Assembly: GCF_910596095.1 (NCBI RefSeq)
Contig: NC_056545.1
Span: 24,761,067 to 24,825,066 of the forward strand
DNA from: Thunnus maccoyii
Lineage: Eukaryota; Chordata; Actinopteri; Scombriformes; Scombridae
DNA length: 64,000 nucleotides
Reading direction: 5' to 3'
Shown: piece after piece, positions 12,466 through 33,165 of the stretch
Layout: each line of letters begins with the position of its first letter
Position numbering within the stretch: the stretch's first letter is position 1
Made by a program: the position numbers and the translations under genes
Notes under the pieces: generated by a model
What the model was told of the DNA's origin: nothing
Database searches by the model: none
What the model saw: only the letters and a program-made list of their open reading frames with translations

Positions 12466-15229
12466 ACACATTTTGCTAATTCATTATTATGCAAAGCACT
12501 CTAGGATGTTGCATAATTATTCTGGCTGTACAGACATGCATAGAGAAACCATAAGAGCATATATTAAAGCCATGAACTTGATAAATTAACATTTAATCAA
12601 AGTTTCAAGTTGAGTTTTAATGGCAGAATAGAGATTAGAGTGACAGAGAAGAAAAAGCACAACAAAAAGTCAAAATTGATTTAAATTCAAAAAAGGAAAA
12701 AGGAGAAAAGGGAAAAAGAAAATAGTTGTTGTTTGACCTGTTTGTTCTGCATATTCACATTCCTGCCAAACACTGGGTGAATTTGGTTTGATTATTCTAT
12801 AAATAGACTTCCCACGTCACAAAAATAAATAAATAAATAAATAAAAATGAACCACGTTATTCACAAATCAACTCTTAAATCAATTTTGTTCGCTTTATAG
12901 ACAGACCATTTTGTCATTCCCAGATTATGATGTTGTATTGTGCCTTGAAAAAGAATGAAAAAGGAGAATGAAAAAGGAGCAGGAAAGGGAGTTTTTTTCT
13001 TAACAGTAGCTGTTTGTGTCTAGGAATGTGTCAAACTTGTTCACACTTATGCTTTTATTTGGACTGCGGCTCATCTGTCCAGACAGAGACTTGAGCGTGA
13101 CTAACTCTGACTGTCAGCTGCTGTCTCATTTCTAAAAATATCCATCGCTTTCATCTCTAATTAAATACTAAGTTCATTTTCAAATAACGGCCTTTTTAAT
13201 AAAAATAATGACATTTCATTTATCAGTCATGTGCAAGTCTCAGTTTCCTATACAGTTGGTTTTGCTCAAATGAAAACCAAATCAGTGTTGTTATTTGTCT
13301 TGCTGCTGTTTTCCATGACTGCTGTGGTTGATATACGGTCAAATTCCTGAGGTACATTTAAGTTTCATATATAGAAGGAGTATCATGCAGCTGTAATGGT
13401 CTTTTCAGCCAGAGAGGTCAACCCACAATGGATTTCAAAATGAATTTTTTAAGATCAAATCAAAGTATATTTTTTATGAATGAGACCCCGAGGCTTTTAT
13501 ATCTGGGGTTTCTGCTCTGCTCCTTTTGCTCAGAGTAATGATCATGATGGTGTCTAATTTTACTCCTGATGATAGGCTGCTGTAATATACACATCATAAT
13601 GCTGGTGAGGCCACTGAACCATCTGTATAACTTTCTATGAATATGCATAGCAACAGAAACTTTTTTTTTCTGATTTCTGTAGCATCACAACCTGATTGTC
13701 AAACTGAGACACATTCAGCTGATTCTGAAAAGATTTTGTCACTTTATAGACAATAAAGATCAGTGTGAGTCTGAGCTGTATAGTCAGAAATTTTGAGTTT
13801 TTGGTTATTTTTGTCTAAACTTGTCATGATCTCCCCTGTAGATAGATGAGAAGCAGCAGTTCAGCACTGTGTGTTTTGAAATATTGGAGTCATCTGTCAT
13901 TACTATCAGCATGCGGTGTCATGTCTTTGATACATATCTGCACATACACATGTACACACATATATATCTACAGTATACTTATAAAACTTAAGAAGCTTAT
14001 GTATTATGTATAAATCCAGTCACCATGCAGAAACTCATGGCTTCACATCCAAGCATGTTTCTAATTAGCACTTAGCGTATGAAAAACAACACAAAATAGC
14101 TTGAGTGCTGCGTAGGCGAAGCCAGAGGCCAACTGTACTGTAAATGGGCTGAAAAGGTGAAAAATGAAGGAGTGCATCAGCAGAGAGCTCTGTCATTTCT
14201 ATCTGAGAGAAATATTATTTGCAGCGTATATGCAGGGGGATTTATAATGGAAAATGGAAAATTTGACCATTTTTAGACAAAATTGCAATGCCTGTTAATA
14301 GAATAGGGGTCTAAATATGAAGTCGCTGGTCATAATAACAGACCATCAGGGAAGATTAACTGCAGACTACAGCAGCTATTCAAAAAAACTTCCCCCAAAG
14401 TGGTCAGTGAATCAGCCTGCTCTGATGCAAAGCGTCAAGAAGGATCTGCTGCTTTAATGCTGATTGAGGCCATTTGCCTCTGCCTGCATTTACTGGTACA
14501 AATAGAGTCCCATGTACTTTTTGTTCCTTCAGAGTAATTTGGAGCAGAGTGTATTCAAAGCTGAAGCCTGATAGACGTGCAAAAAGCCCAGAGGCTTGGT
14601 GAACGTCTGCTATTAAGGCCTGTACACTAGCAAGAAAATCCATTTAAACAGGATGATGATAACAGGTTGGAAAAGGTTATTAAAAACTGACACAGATATT
14701 AGCTGCCATCTTCACAGGCTTGTGAAGGCTCGTGCTATCTTATAGTTGGTCTTTCAGCTGTCTCAAATGTTCATACAAAAAAAATGCATTTTCTGTACAT
14801 ATATAATGCAAGGTAATGATATCAGAGATCAACCATATTAACAATATTGTTTTTCTATTCCTCACAATGTTCAGAGTGGTTCAAATCACTGTCTAATAAA
14901 AGTGATTAAGATACATGATCGAGTGTTGTTTGCTGTTTTGTATTTTATTTCAACTGTATTCCACAGGTAATATACACTTAACAATAAAGAAGACATTGTA
15001 AAAAAACATGATAAAAATTATGTGACCCAGTCTTTTGATTAAAGGCACTGATGTTTACATGGGATTGCATTGTGTTTGTTGAGAACTTTATAAAATTATG
15101 TGTTTTTCAGACAAAATATTTCATTAATCTTATTTTTTTTCCAAGAACTTCTCTGATTTTTACGAGAAGAAACATTTTTTCTGGTTTACAGTTTTAGCAG
15201 TGTACTGCTGCCACCATGACAAAGAAAAT

Positions 15230-15520
15230 TTGGCTCAGTTTCTTGTTATAATAAGGAACTTTTCTCATTGTAACACGTCCATTTTCATGTTACTACGAGA
15301 TCGTTTTCACCTTAAAATAAGATAGTTTGATGCTATAATGACATACTTTTCTCGTTATTACAACTAGATACTAAATTATTGTGTTTTAACAAGATTCTTT
15401 TCAAACCCCTTTATCTTGTTATATCACAAAACTTTCTCGTTATTTCACAAGAATGAACATTAAAACAAACTTTTCTCATTATAACATGATATGTTAGTAA
15501 GTTGTTATAACAAAATTTGT
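15230..15520. repeat. Degenerate tandem repeat in the tm7sf2 3' flank
   Basis: Recurring variants of 'cttttctcattataac' and 'cttgttatatcac' every 50-70 bp on both orientations make this a decayed minisatellite-like array downstream of the tm7sf2 stop. Copies are too diverged to give an exact unit length by eye. Confidence 0.5.
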
Positions 15521-15889
15521 ACAACATGTTTGTAAAATAAGAAAAAGATCCACTCTGTGCCTAACCATCAGCAAAATGCTGCCGTACTTTAGCCTTTTAT
15601 GTTGGGATGTTTTAGAAGAGACATGTAATGCAGACTGATATAGATTCCTGTGAGGTTTCAAATTCAAAATGCAATAAATTTGCCTAAATCTGAGTAGTGA
15701 TTCATCAAACATCATTTTGTAACCGAACAGCAGCCTTACGAATCAAGCTGGTTAAAACTGTGAGCTCCCTGCAGATTCCCAGCAGCAGCACCGTCCATGT
15801 AACTCAAAATGGATTCATGGATTTCAAGTTATTGCTACGTTTGTGTAAACTCGAGGAGACACGAGGGTTCCATCTATTTTTTCTCCTTT

Positions 15890-25000
<9,111 letters not shown>

Positions 25001-25001
<1 letters not shown>

Positions 25002-26204
25002 TATTGGTCTCCTGTGAAAACATTAACACAGATACATTTCAGTTAATATAAGACGATTGAGGAACAAATAAAGAGCAATAATCCGATTGCAATGCCAATT
25101 AGTAGTTCATGACAGGAGTAATATAGTAACAGAGAGGAAGCCTTCTGGTGATGTTGATTCTTGAGACCTAGAGCAAAAAGTACACACAGCTGTTTCTCTG
25201 AAGATGCTACAATAATGTTCAGAATAATCCGCAGTGAAGTTTAAGGCAATCAATCTCTGAATCTATATTAACACCCAGTGTGGACCTGCTGAACCTTTTA
25301 TCAATAATAATAATAATCCACTAATGTCATACAATATATCGATATTATATCGATATCGTGATATGAGACAAGATATTGTCTTAGATTTTGGATACTGTAA
25401 TATAGTGATATGGCATAAGTGTTATCTTTGCCTGGTTTTAAAGGCTGCATAACAATTAAGTTATGTAATTTTCTGAACTTACCGGCCTGTTCCAGTTGCC
25501 TTTACCCACTTAGTGTAAATATTTTGTGAAAGCACCAATAGTTATCCCTACAATATTGTTGCAATATCGATATCAAGATATTTGGTGAAAAATATCATGA
25601 CATTTGATTTTGTCCATATCGCCCAGCCCTAACTTGTACTTCAGTACACTTTTGAACAGATGTTTACTTGTAACAGTATTCTAAATTATGACTTTTCTGC
25701 TTTTACTCAAGTAAATGATCTGAGCACTTCTTCCACCACTGGTCAATAGAGACTTTTACTCTCTCACAGCCTTCTGTACATAACATTACGTGCGAAGGTA
25801 ACTTTCATATTAGGAGAGTTATAATGAAGATGCTTTCAAGTGCTTGAGGAACCTACAGCTACTCTACGGTAAATACATTTGATTAGAAATGGACGAACCG
25901 AATAATGTTGAAATTATATTTAATTAGGAAATTAGGCAGTTATTTTGTTTACTATTGTTGTATTATTGCGTTTACTGTCATATGTCACCTAGACACTGCA
26001 GTCCATGCAGTGACAAAGGCCGTTTGATATTACAGTCACTTCACCTGGTGATGTTAAAACTATCTGAACGCGAGACAAACTCAGATCTGTGCAGTAAATA
26101 CAGTGAATGTTAAAAGTAAAAATCAGTTTGTATTATGTGAAGTATAATGTCTTACCTCTGTGAAGCATGGAGGTAATGACGAGACTGTGGGCTAGCGCCT
26201 CCAT
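25001..26204 (-). other. tm7sf2: Upstream ORF of tm7sf2, spliced, ending in TAATG
   Basis: On the minus strand, an ATG at 26204-26202 opens a 19-codon frame (MEALAHSLVITSMLHRGDQ) that crosses the first intron (donor after 26156, acceptor before 25011). It stops at TAA 25003-25001. That stop shares its last A with the tm7sf2 ATG (25001-24999), giving TAATG. It can only act if the transcript starts upstream of 26204. Confidence 0.5.
25310..25632 (-). repeat. Interspersed repeat starting GGGCTGGGCGATATGG
   Basis: Read on the minus strand from 25632, the element begins AGGGCTGGGCGATATGG and continues with repeated 'gatatcgatat'-type blocks near both ends. It lies upstream of the tm7sf2 coding start, inside the intron that follows the non-coding first exon. 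I recognise the start as a common fish genome repeat; the class was not determined. Confidence 0.55.
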
Positions 26205-26340
26205 CCAGCAGCCTGCAGCTAGAAACGCCCCCCGAACCACGTTTTCCAGCACCTCATCCAATGAAATCCCTCCGCGGTCATCAGAAGAGGGTGGAGAGAA
26301 GAGGCTTTAGCCAATCAGATGTGCTCATCAGGTGGCGACA
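26156..26340 (-). promoter_or_regulatory. tm7sf2: tm7sf2 non-coding first exon and promoter region
   Basis: A donor (CAGAG followed by gtaaga) ends a GC-rich, non-coding first exon at 26156; its 5' end is not fixed. Just upstream, two CCAAT-type motifs (ccaatgaa near 26258, and gccaatcag near 26309) lie within about 60 bp. CCAAT/NF-Y sites commonly accompany SREBP control of sterol genes, but I see no clean SRE, so sterol control is only inferred. Confidence 0.45.
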
Positions 26341-26558
26341 GTCAGCTGTGACCTACAATGGGCAATGTCTGCCAGATGTTGTGAAATACACCTGAATTGC
26401 CTTGTTGCATTTAGTTTATTGAAACTGCAAGTGCATAAACGTGTGAAATTACATCATTAATACTTATTTATTGTTTTTTGGGGTTTTTTTGCCAACATGA
26501 GACTCTTGGTTTTGTAAAGGAAGGGACACACACTTTTGGATTCTTGCATTCATACACT

Positions 26559-26564
26559 TTTATT
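26559..26564 (-). terminator. vps51: Candidate vps51 poly(A) signal
   Basis: AATAAA on the minus strand, about 870 nt past the vps51 stop and about 0.3 kb before the tm7sf2 promoter region. It is the best-placed hexamer between the two genes. Confidence 0.4.
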
Positions 26565-27432
26565 GCAGACATATACATTTAAACCATTCCTAAACATACA
26601 GTTTATCTGTGCAAGACAAAGCAGAAGACAGAGAATCAATTAAGATTGAAGGCAACTACATTATATGCAGTAAGTCTGCTGTAGTGTTAGAAATAGATTA
26701 CATAATCAGATGACATTCAGATAGCAGATTCAGCAAATGGATTTATTAATACACGAGAATTCCAGGACACTCACCAGTAATTCATATTCTATTATATTTA
26801 GTACTCACATTGAACACCTTTCCTTTAAGGGGAACATGAACTAAAAAAGTTAAGTACATGTATCTTAGTAGATAGATGAGTTTCTTCTTGCTTTTGACAC
26901 CTTCTGTTGCCTTCTTAAGGGTCTGTGAGATTATCCACAATGACTTCAGAGAATAAATATTTCATGGTTTGTAAATGACAACTATAATATCAAACCCAAG
27001 TAGTAGAAGCTCATGTGGAGTTTGTGTAGAAAGTACCTGGAATGTAATGTAGATGTTCACTTTAATTCACTGTCAGTCAATCAATCTGACATTCTTCTTG
27101 ACAACAAAACAGTCGAGTGATTCTGTTGTTTTTAGTGTCAGAACAGTCATTTATATTTTTACAATAGTAAAAGTGCTATCACTATGCCTCACACTTTAAT
27201 GATTGGGGTTCAGCTGACTTGTGACGGAAGTATTGAGATCTCCAACAATGTTTTTACAGTATTATTTTAGACCATGTAGATAGATCGATAAAGAATCAAT
27301 AAATTTAACAATTAATAGTAAATGAGTAACAGAACAATTCCAGTGTTTGATAAACCATTATATCCTGTAATTCTGTCTTCTTTGTGACACAGTGTTTTGA
27401 GCGGACTATCTGCCCTGCTGCACTTTGAACCT

Positions 27433-30400
27433 TCAACCTCGTTCACAGATTACTTCGATCACACTCTGCTCCATCGGGGCAGGATCCAGGCAGCGGTGGG
27501 CAGAGCTCCCCACTATCTCATCCAGCAGGAAGTGTACAAGGTTCTCATCGGAGACGAACCGCCACAGGTACATCTGCAGGTAGTGACAGTCAACCTGGAT
27601 CTGCTGCAGCCCGTAACGGCCAAAAGTGCGCAGTCGGACACACTCCAGGAACGTCTTTAAGCTGATTTTGATGATTCCTGTCATGACGGACACCTGGGAC
27701 AGTGGAGTGGCGTGAGTGTTAGAGATGTTTTTCACTGAAGACTGCACAGAGTTAACAGCACAATGAAGATCTACACTCACCTTGTTGAACTCCACTGAGC
27801 TGAAGATGTCAATCCTCTCAGAAAACAGCTTGTGTATGTTGCTCAGTAGATTAGTATCCATGGGAGCACTGCAGACAGACAAGAGAGATCACTGAAGTAC
27901 ATCTACAATTATAAAATGACCTTATTCTTATGATTAAAGACAGCTCAGTAACAATTACCCCCCCCCCTCCTCCGCCAGTGAAAGTGAAGGAGGGAGTACA
28001 TATAAGCATTGATTGGACTGTACGTCATTGCTTTACTCTGGCATTTTCAAAATATCTGAATAATGGGATAAAAAGGAGTTCTTTTATATCACATTTCTGT
28101 ACATCATATACTGCATTGGTATAAGGACCAGAATATAAATGCTGAGGAATGGCAACTAAAACTGTTCACTAAAACTCTGCATTATCTAATCTGTGATTTC
28201 AACAAACAGCCTACATTTGCAGCTACATGGACTACAAAACTGCTAATCAAAACGTGCAACAATCACTAAATCACCTGTATTGCAAAAACAACACGCTGTT
28301 TTGTTTTAGTATGAAACCGAAGTGGCTACCTTTTCTTTGAAAACTTTCAGCTGTAAAACAATAATGCATTGGAGACCTTATAGCAACAAATGTTTGAGCT
28401 TCTACATGTTGGTAAGTTTAAGTTAAATTTAAAAAAAAAAAAAAGTCACTCATTCTCCTTGTGAAGAAGAACTGATGCTATGTGTGTGTAACTGGTGGGA
28501 GTGTTGGGTGTAGTGATATACTTCTTGTGACATGGTTTAGATTTACATATTTTCCATCTTAAATTATGCATCAGAGAAATGACGGAGACTCACTAAACTG
28601 AGTCAAAGTCAGACACATGCAAACATAAAACACCCCGGCGACAACGGGTAATAAACACAGGACTTCATTCAATTCTTCACAGGGTCTGATATTTTGCAAA
28701 TATATTTCAATATTGTCAATAAACTAAACTAAAACTGCTAAAAGGACTGCACTGTGTCTGTTAGCAGCTACAGTACCTTGGTGTGTAGCTGGCAGCGTAG
28801 CGGGCCTGCTGCCTCGAGCTGCTGTAGACAGAGAAAGTCCTTTTACTGGAGTCACTGCTGTGTGCTTTCCTCACACCTTCTTCATACAAAAGACCCACCT
28901 ACAGTAGAGCACAGAGGGTTCAGCAGAGAGCCTGCAGGCAAGCATAATGACTGGACATGAGGACATAATGCTGATGACAATATTGTGGTTTTATATAGTG
29001 TCACCTGCACATCAATGGAGGTGGTGTCCTCTACTACTCTCTTCATCACAGCACGGACATTTCGTGGTTCAATGGTGTTGACCCAGTCTCGTGTTTCTAC
29101 GCTTTTTCTCAGCATCTGGGAGATAATCAGGCCCTGAACCTGCAAAAAACAAACAACAAAATAAACTGATTAGTGAGGAATGGAGTGTTTTACAGCACTG
29201 ATGGCCCTGTTACTCCTCAGGAGAAGTGGTAACTCTGTGAAATCTACCTTGACGTAATGGTTCAGTAGTTTCTGTGCCGCCTCCCTGGCTTCTGCACATA
29301 AAGTTGTGACGGGTGTTACAGGGTTGTGGTGCTGAGAAAGAACAAAAAGGAGGAGTAAGTGGTTACATTAGGGAATGAAATATGTTAACTTTAAGGAGTT
29401 TAGGGGGACAAGCAATTTACCTGCACAAGGAACTGTTCATCTGTGAGAGTGAGTATGTAGGAGATAGTAGAGGTTTCATAGTCCAAGCAGAGGCGAGACA
29501 GCAGCAACAGCAGGGCCGGAGGAGTGGAACCTCCCTTGTCTCCCGCACTCTCGCAAAACTGGCGAGAAGACTGGCACACAAACTTTATGAAGCTCACCAC
29601 CAAGCTCTCACGTACACCCTGGCTGCAGAATTCACCCTGCAAGGAGAAGACAGAGAAGACCTGTCACTCTCACTGTGCATACACAAAATAGAAGCTTACA
29701 ATTACTATTAGGATGTCTCAAATTAAAGGAATATTTCATCCCAATATGAAAACTCTGGATCACCAAACACACCTTATCCTTCTCCCAAATGTTAGAAAAA
29801 CATAGCATCACATCTCCATCTAATTTCTCCAAACACATTGCAACACTACGGGAAAAGACTCAAATGGAGACTTAGCTTACATGGAGCAGATTAGAAAAAT
29901 ACATTAAATAGGGCGAATATACAATAGAACTATTCACCTTAAAGTACGGTTTGTTGGAGAATGTAATGTCCTTAGCTGTGAAGAGATGCACTGATGCCAA
30001 CACTGACTTAATCTGATTGAGAATAGAGGCAGACAGGGAGGAGAGCAGCTCTGGGAGGCTGGTGGGAGCATCTCTGCCGCTGGTCGCCCCCCCTAAAAGG
30101 GCTCCACTTCCAGCCACAGAAGCACCAGCCACAGAGAGCCGAGGTGTCGCCAGGGCCTGCCTCACGTCTGTCAAGCTGTCCATGTAGAAGCTCTGCAGAG
30201 CGGAGAGGTACTGCTTGACTCGCTCTGTTGCTGCACGCACCACAATCTCAGTTCCCTGGTTTGGCACAGCAGAGCCTGGCAGAAGTTTGGCCACGGCCTG
30301 AAGCCTGCGGTGGAAGCGGTCCAGGGCGCGGACCAAGAGGGAGTTATCGCCGACCCCTTTCTCCTCTTGTATCCTCCGCTCCACGAGCGAGAAATACCGA

Positions 30401-32798
30401 GCAGCCAGATCATCCACGAAGGCATGCAGCTTGCCAGTTGCCATCTGAGGAATGTTTTTGGATGCTAGCTCGCCTGTCTGAGCATGGTTGATAAAAAGCT
30501 CTTGGTAAGATGCAATGACTAAACATAAGCTGCTGACAAATTCATTGCAGCCTCTGTCAATGAATTCCAGGATGTCAGTGTTTGAGGTGGGAGACAGTAG
30601 AGTGCTTGTTTTAGGAGAATTATCAGTCGGAGTTCCAGCAGCTGCAGTAGATGTAGTAGACGGCCTGTGTGCAGAAGCATCTTTCACGGCTGGAGCAGAT
30701 GGGTACGGTCTTATCTCTGCTTCCAGGCCCTGGAGGTCCAACTCAAGCCGAGATCGCGCATGGCTCAGGAACTTATCACAGAGCTCTTCCGCTGGCTCAT
30801 CCAGCTGTAGCAGCAGCTCTACACACTCTGATAAATCTTTGGAGCTTGACCCACCATCCCTACAAGTAGGAGAAAACAGGAAGAAAAATAAAACATAGAG
30901 CTCTCTTTCATTTGCAACATTGTCCAACATTCAATGATGACAAAACCAACGCCAATTATTTCTCAGTCAACTTTCTAGCTTAGTGACGTGAATATGTACA
31001 TTATACAATAAAAAAATATATGTTTTTATGTCCAAAATTCAGTCAAAACATCAAATAAACCTTATTATGGCAGAATAGTAAAATCAGGGTAAAATAATGG
31101 CAACAGCCTGAAAGAACAAAATGTACTTGTCATTTTGTAATTATTTAAATTAATCTTTATTGCTGTGATTCTGGGTGCACTCCTGTCAGTCACATTTCTT
31201 TGTTGCAGTAAATGAGACTATTGTGTCACTCACAGTGGCGTCTCTAGTCTGAATCTAGGTTGAGGAATTCCCACCTGAACTTCTGTCGAAGCTCCTGGGC
31301 CAGCTTGTCCATGATGGCGTGACAGTCATCCTGAATTCCCTTGAAGGAGGGCAGGTGACTGTACTGCTGCAGCACACAGCGGGCACGGCGGTGGGAGCTC
31401 ACCGCCTGAGCATAGGCCTGCAGCTCCAGACACTTATTCAATCTTGCAGGCAGCTCAAACAGAAACTGCAGCTTCCTTAACAGTGTGTGAACCCCTGGAG
31501 TGAAACATGGCCAGACAAAAATGTGAAAATAAGCATCATGATGCGCCCCACAACTGGCTTAACAAAAAAACTGACAGGTTTAGGTCTCACCTGAGAGTTT
31601 TGTAATCTGTGTGTGCTGGTCTTGAAGAGTACCGCTGATACTAGCACTGAACTCAGTGATTGCCGCCATGTTAGCAGACAGGCAATCCATTTCATCCTCC
31701 ATCTTTTTGAAATCGTTCTTCATCTTTCTTATGGTGTCTGGCAAAAGATGGAAGGATGGCTTAACTATCCAGGTACGCATGATTCAACAAAATCTGAGAT
31801 TTCAACAGGTATTTAACAGTGAGTCAGATGTTCCCTCACCTGTAGCAGATATGAACTTGTTGTAGTTTTCATACACCAGCGTCTGCATGTCACTGTCCAA
31901 AGAACGGATCTGCTTGACCATGCAGGTCTCCTGATCCATCAACTCTGCAAGAGAGCACTCTCTTCTAAGCTGCGTTTGGACACAAAACACAAAATGGTCA
32001 GAGACACACTTAAAAACAGGGGATGTAAAATATACAGTATAATGACATATTTTATTGAGTATATCTTCCTTATTCATAAACATGCAGTTCCCACGAGTGT
32101 GGAAACCATGAGCAAGCATATAGTTATTTAACTGTTATATAGAACCAAAATACAAATAATAGAAACCACTTTAGCCAAACCAGTGTTAAATGAACCACTT
32201 ATGATCTACTATCATTATTATTATCTAATTATCCAACACCAGTAAATGTGTGTACATTCAATCACCATCATTCTCCAGCAAACACACTTTTCAGAGGGCA
32301 GTATGTGTTTAAAATTTTAAGTTACTGTATGTTTACAGGTGATTTGATGTATAATATGATGAATTACCATTTCACTGAATTCTTTGCCATTTCTTTGACA
32401 TGTAATGTCAGCTGAACGAGCAGTGGTTCAGTTGTGCATTACTTTGTGATGAAAATTGAATTAGGCTATATCTCCAGTTAGTTTTTGGGATTCAGTGTGT
32501 CATCACTTTCAACTAACTGGTGGTGACTGTCAGATGACCAAGCAGCTTTAATAACACTGAAAGCGGACACCATTAGATGAAGTGAGTTGTATGACAGTGT
32601 AAACATGACATGACAGCAGGGGTCCCTCACCTTGTTGAGGTAGAGCTCCGGTTCAAAATGCGGCCCATTGATATCGCAGGGATCCAGGGACTCCGGCTGC
32701 TCCGGGGCCTTTCCTTCTTCGTTTAGCCCGTAGTAGAGCTTCAACATGCCGTGCACCCTGCGCCTCCTCTCGGGCCCGCCGTCCGTCTCACTGTCCAT
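27433..32798 (-). CDS. vps51: VPS51 subunit of GARP and EARP tethering complexes
   Basis: Eleven exons, in order: 32798-32631, 31969-31840, 31737-31591, 31494-31275, 30859-29938, 29636-29421, 29331-29248, 29139-29005, 28898-28777, 27868-27781, 27693-27433 (stop TGA). All phases agree and give 830 residues (human VPS51 is 782). The family protein (zebrafish fat-free) joins VPS52/53 with VPS54 in GARP or VPS50 in EARP and tethers endosome-derived vesicles at the trans-Golgi or recycling endosomes. Visible landmarks are [13 protein letters not shown] near the N terminus, [20 protein letters not shown], the helical [14 protein letters not shown] (coiled coil), [40 protein letters not shown] and a C terminus ending [10 protein letters not shown] large exon (29938-30859) carries a low-complexity Ser/Thr/Pro insert (~residues 255-295) that accounts for much of the extra length. 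The start used is the ATG before DSETDGG; an upstream in-frame ATG exists at 32879. Confidence 0.96.
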
Positions 32799-32959
32799 AT
32801 TGAACTGCGGCCAGCTGACAAATGTACGAATAAAATGACGGTAAACAAAAGGATGACGGGTGTCCCAACTCACAACCACCGCCTGAAAACTTCAAAGTTA
32901 ACCTCTTGCTGCACAGTAACAGCCCAGTGTCCACGAAGCTCAGCTGTCTGCTCTAAATA

Positions 32960-33165
32960 ACAAGTCTTTTTAGAATAATGCATTGGAAAATGTCATATTT
33001 TTCCTCAAACACAGGCAGACAGTTTGAGGACGTTAAGTTTCCGGATTTGTAGCCTATCCGGTGTTGCGTCGTCAGCGAAGTGTAGTCCAGAGAACCAACA
33101 GTGGCTTCTGGATGTTGTAGTTCTGGTCGGAATTCCCGGAAGTGCACTACTGCGCATGTCATAGT
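32960..33165 (-). promoter_or_regulatory. vps51: TATA-less housekeeping-type promoter of vps51
   Basis: Directly upstream of vps51 exon 1 lies a local CpG-richer patch. It contains an ETS/GABPA-type site (cccggaagtg, 33135-33144) and an NRF1-like half site (tgcgcatg, 33151-33158). Two 'ctaca/tgtag' words near 33081 and 33115 resemble ZNF143-type elements. No TATA box is evident. This fits a constitutively expressed trafficking gene; the start site is not defined. Confidence 0.45.

Larger units (their letters stand above)
7625..15889. other. Spacer between convergent cnih2 and tm7sf2
   Basis: 8.3 kb with no recognisable coding exon on either strand. The left part should hold the cnih2 3' UTR and the right part the tm7sf2 3' UTR. 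A candidate tm7sf2 poly(A) signal (AATAAA on the minus strand) is at 14944-14949, about 0.95 kb past its stop. CA-rich microsatellites are at 10561-10590, 12137-12160 and 12390-12465, and a T run is at 11993-12012. The small ORFs here have biased, repeat-driven composition. Confidence 0.6.

Noticed and set aside
12068-12589. 173-codon plus-strand ORF
   Set aside because: Much of it is Thr-His repeats read from CA microsatellites; no homology recognised.
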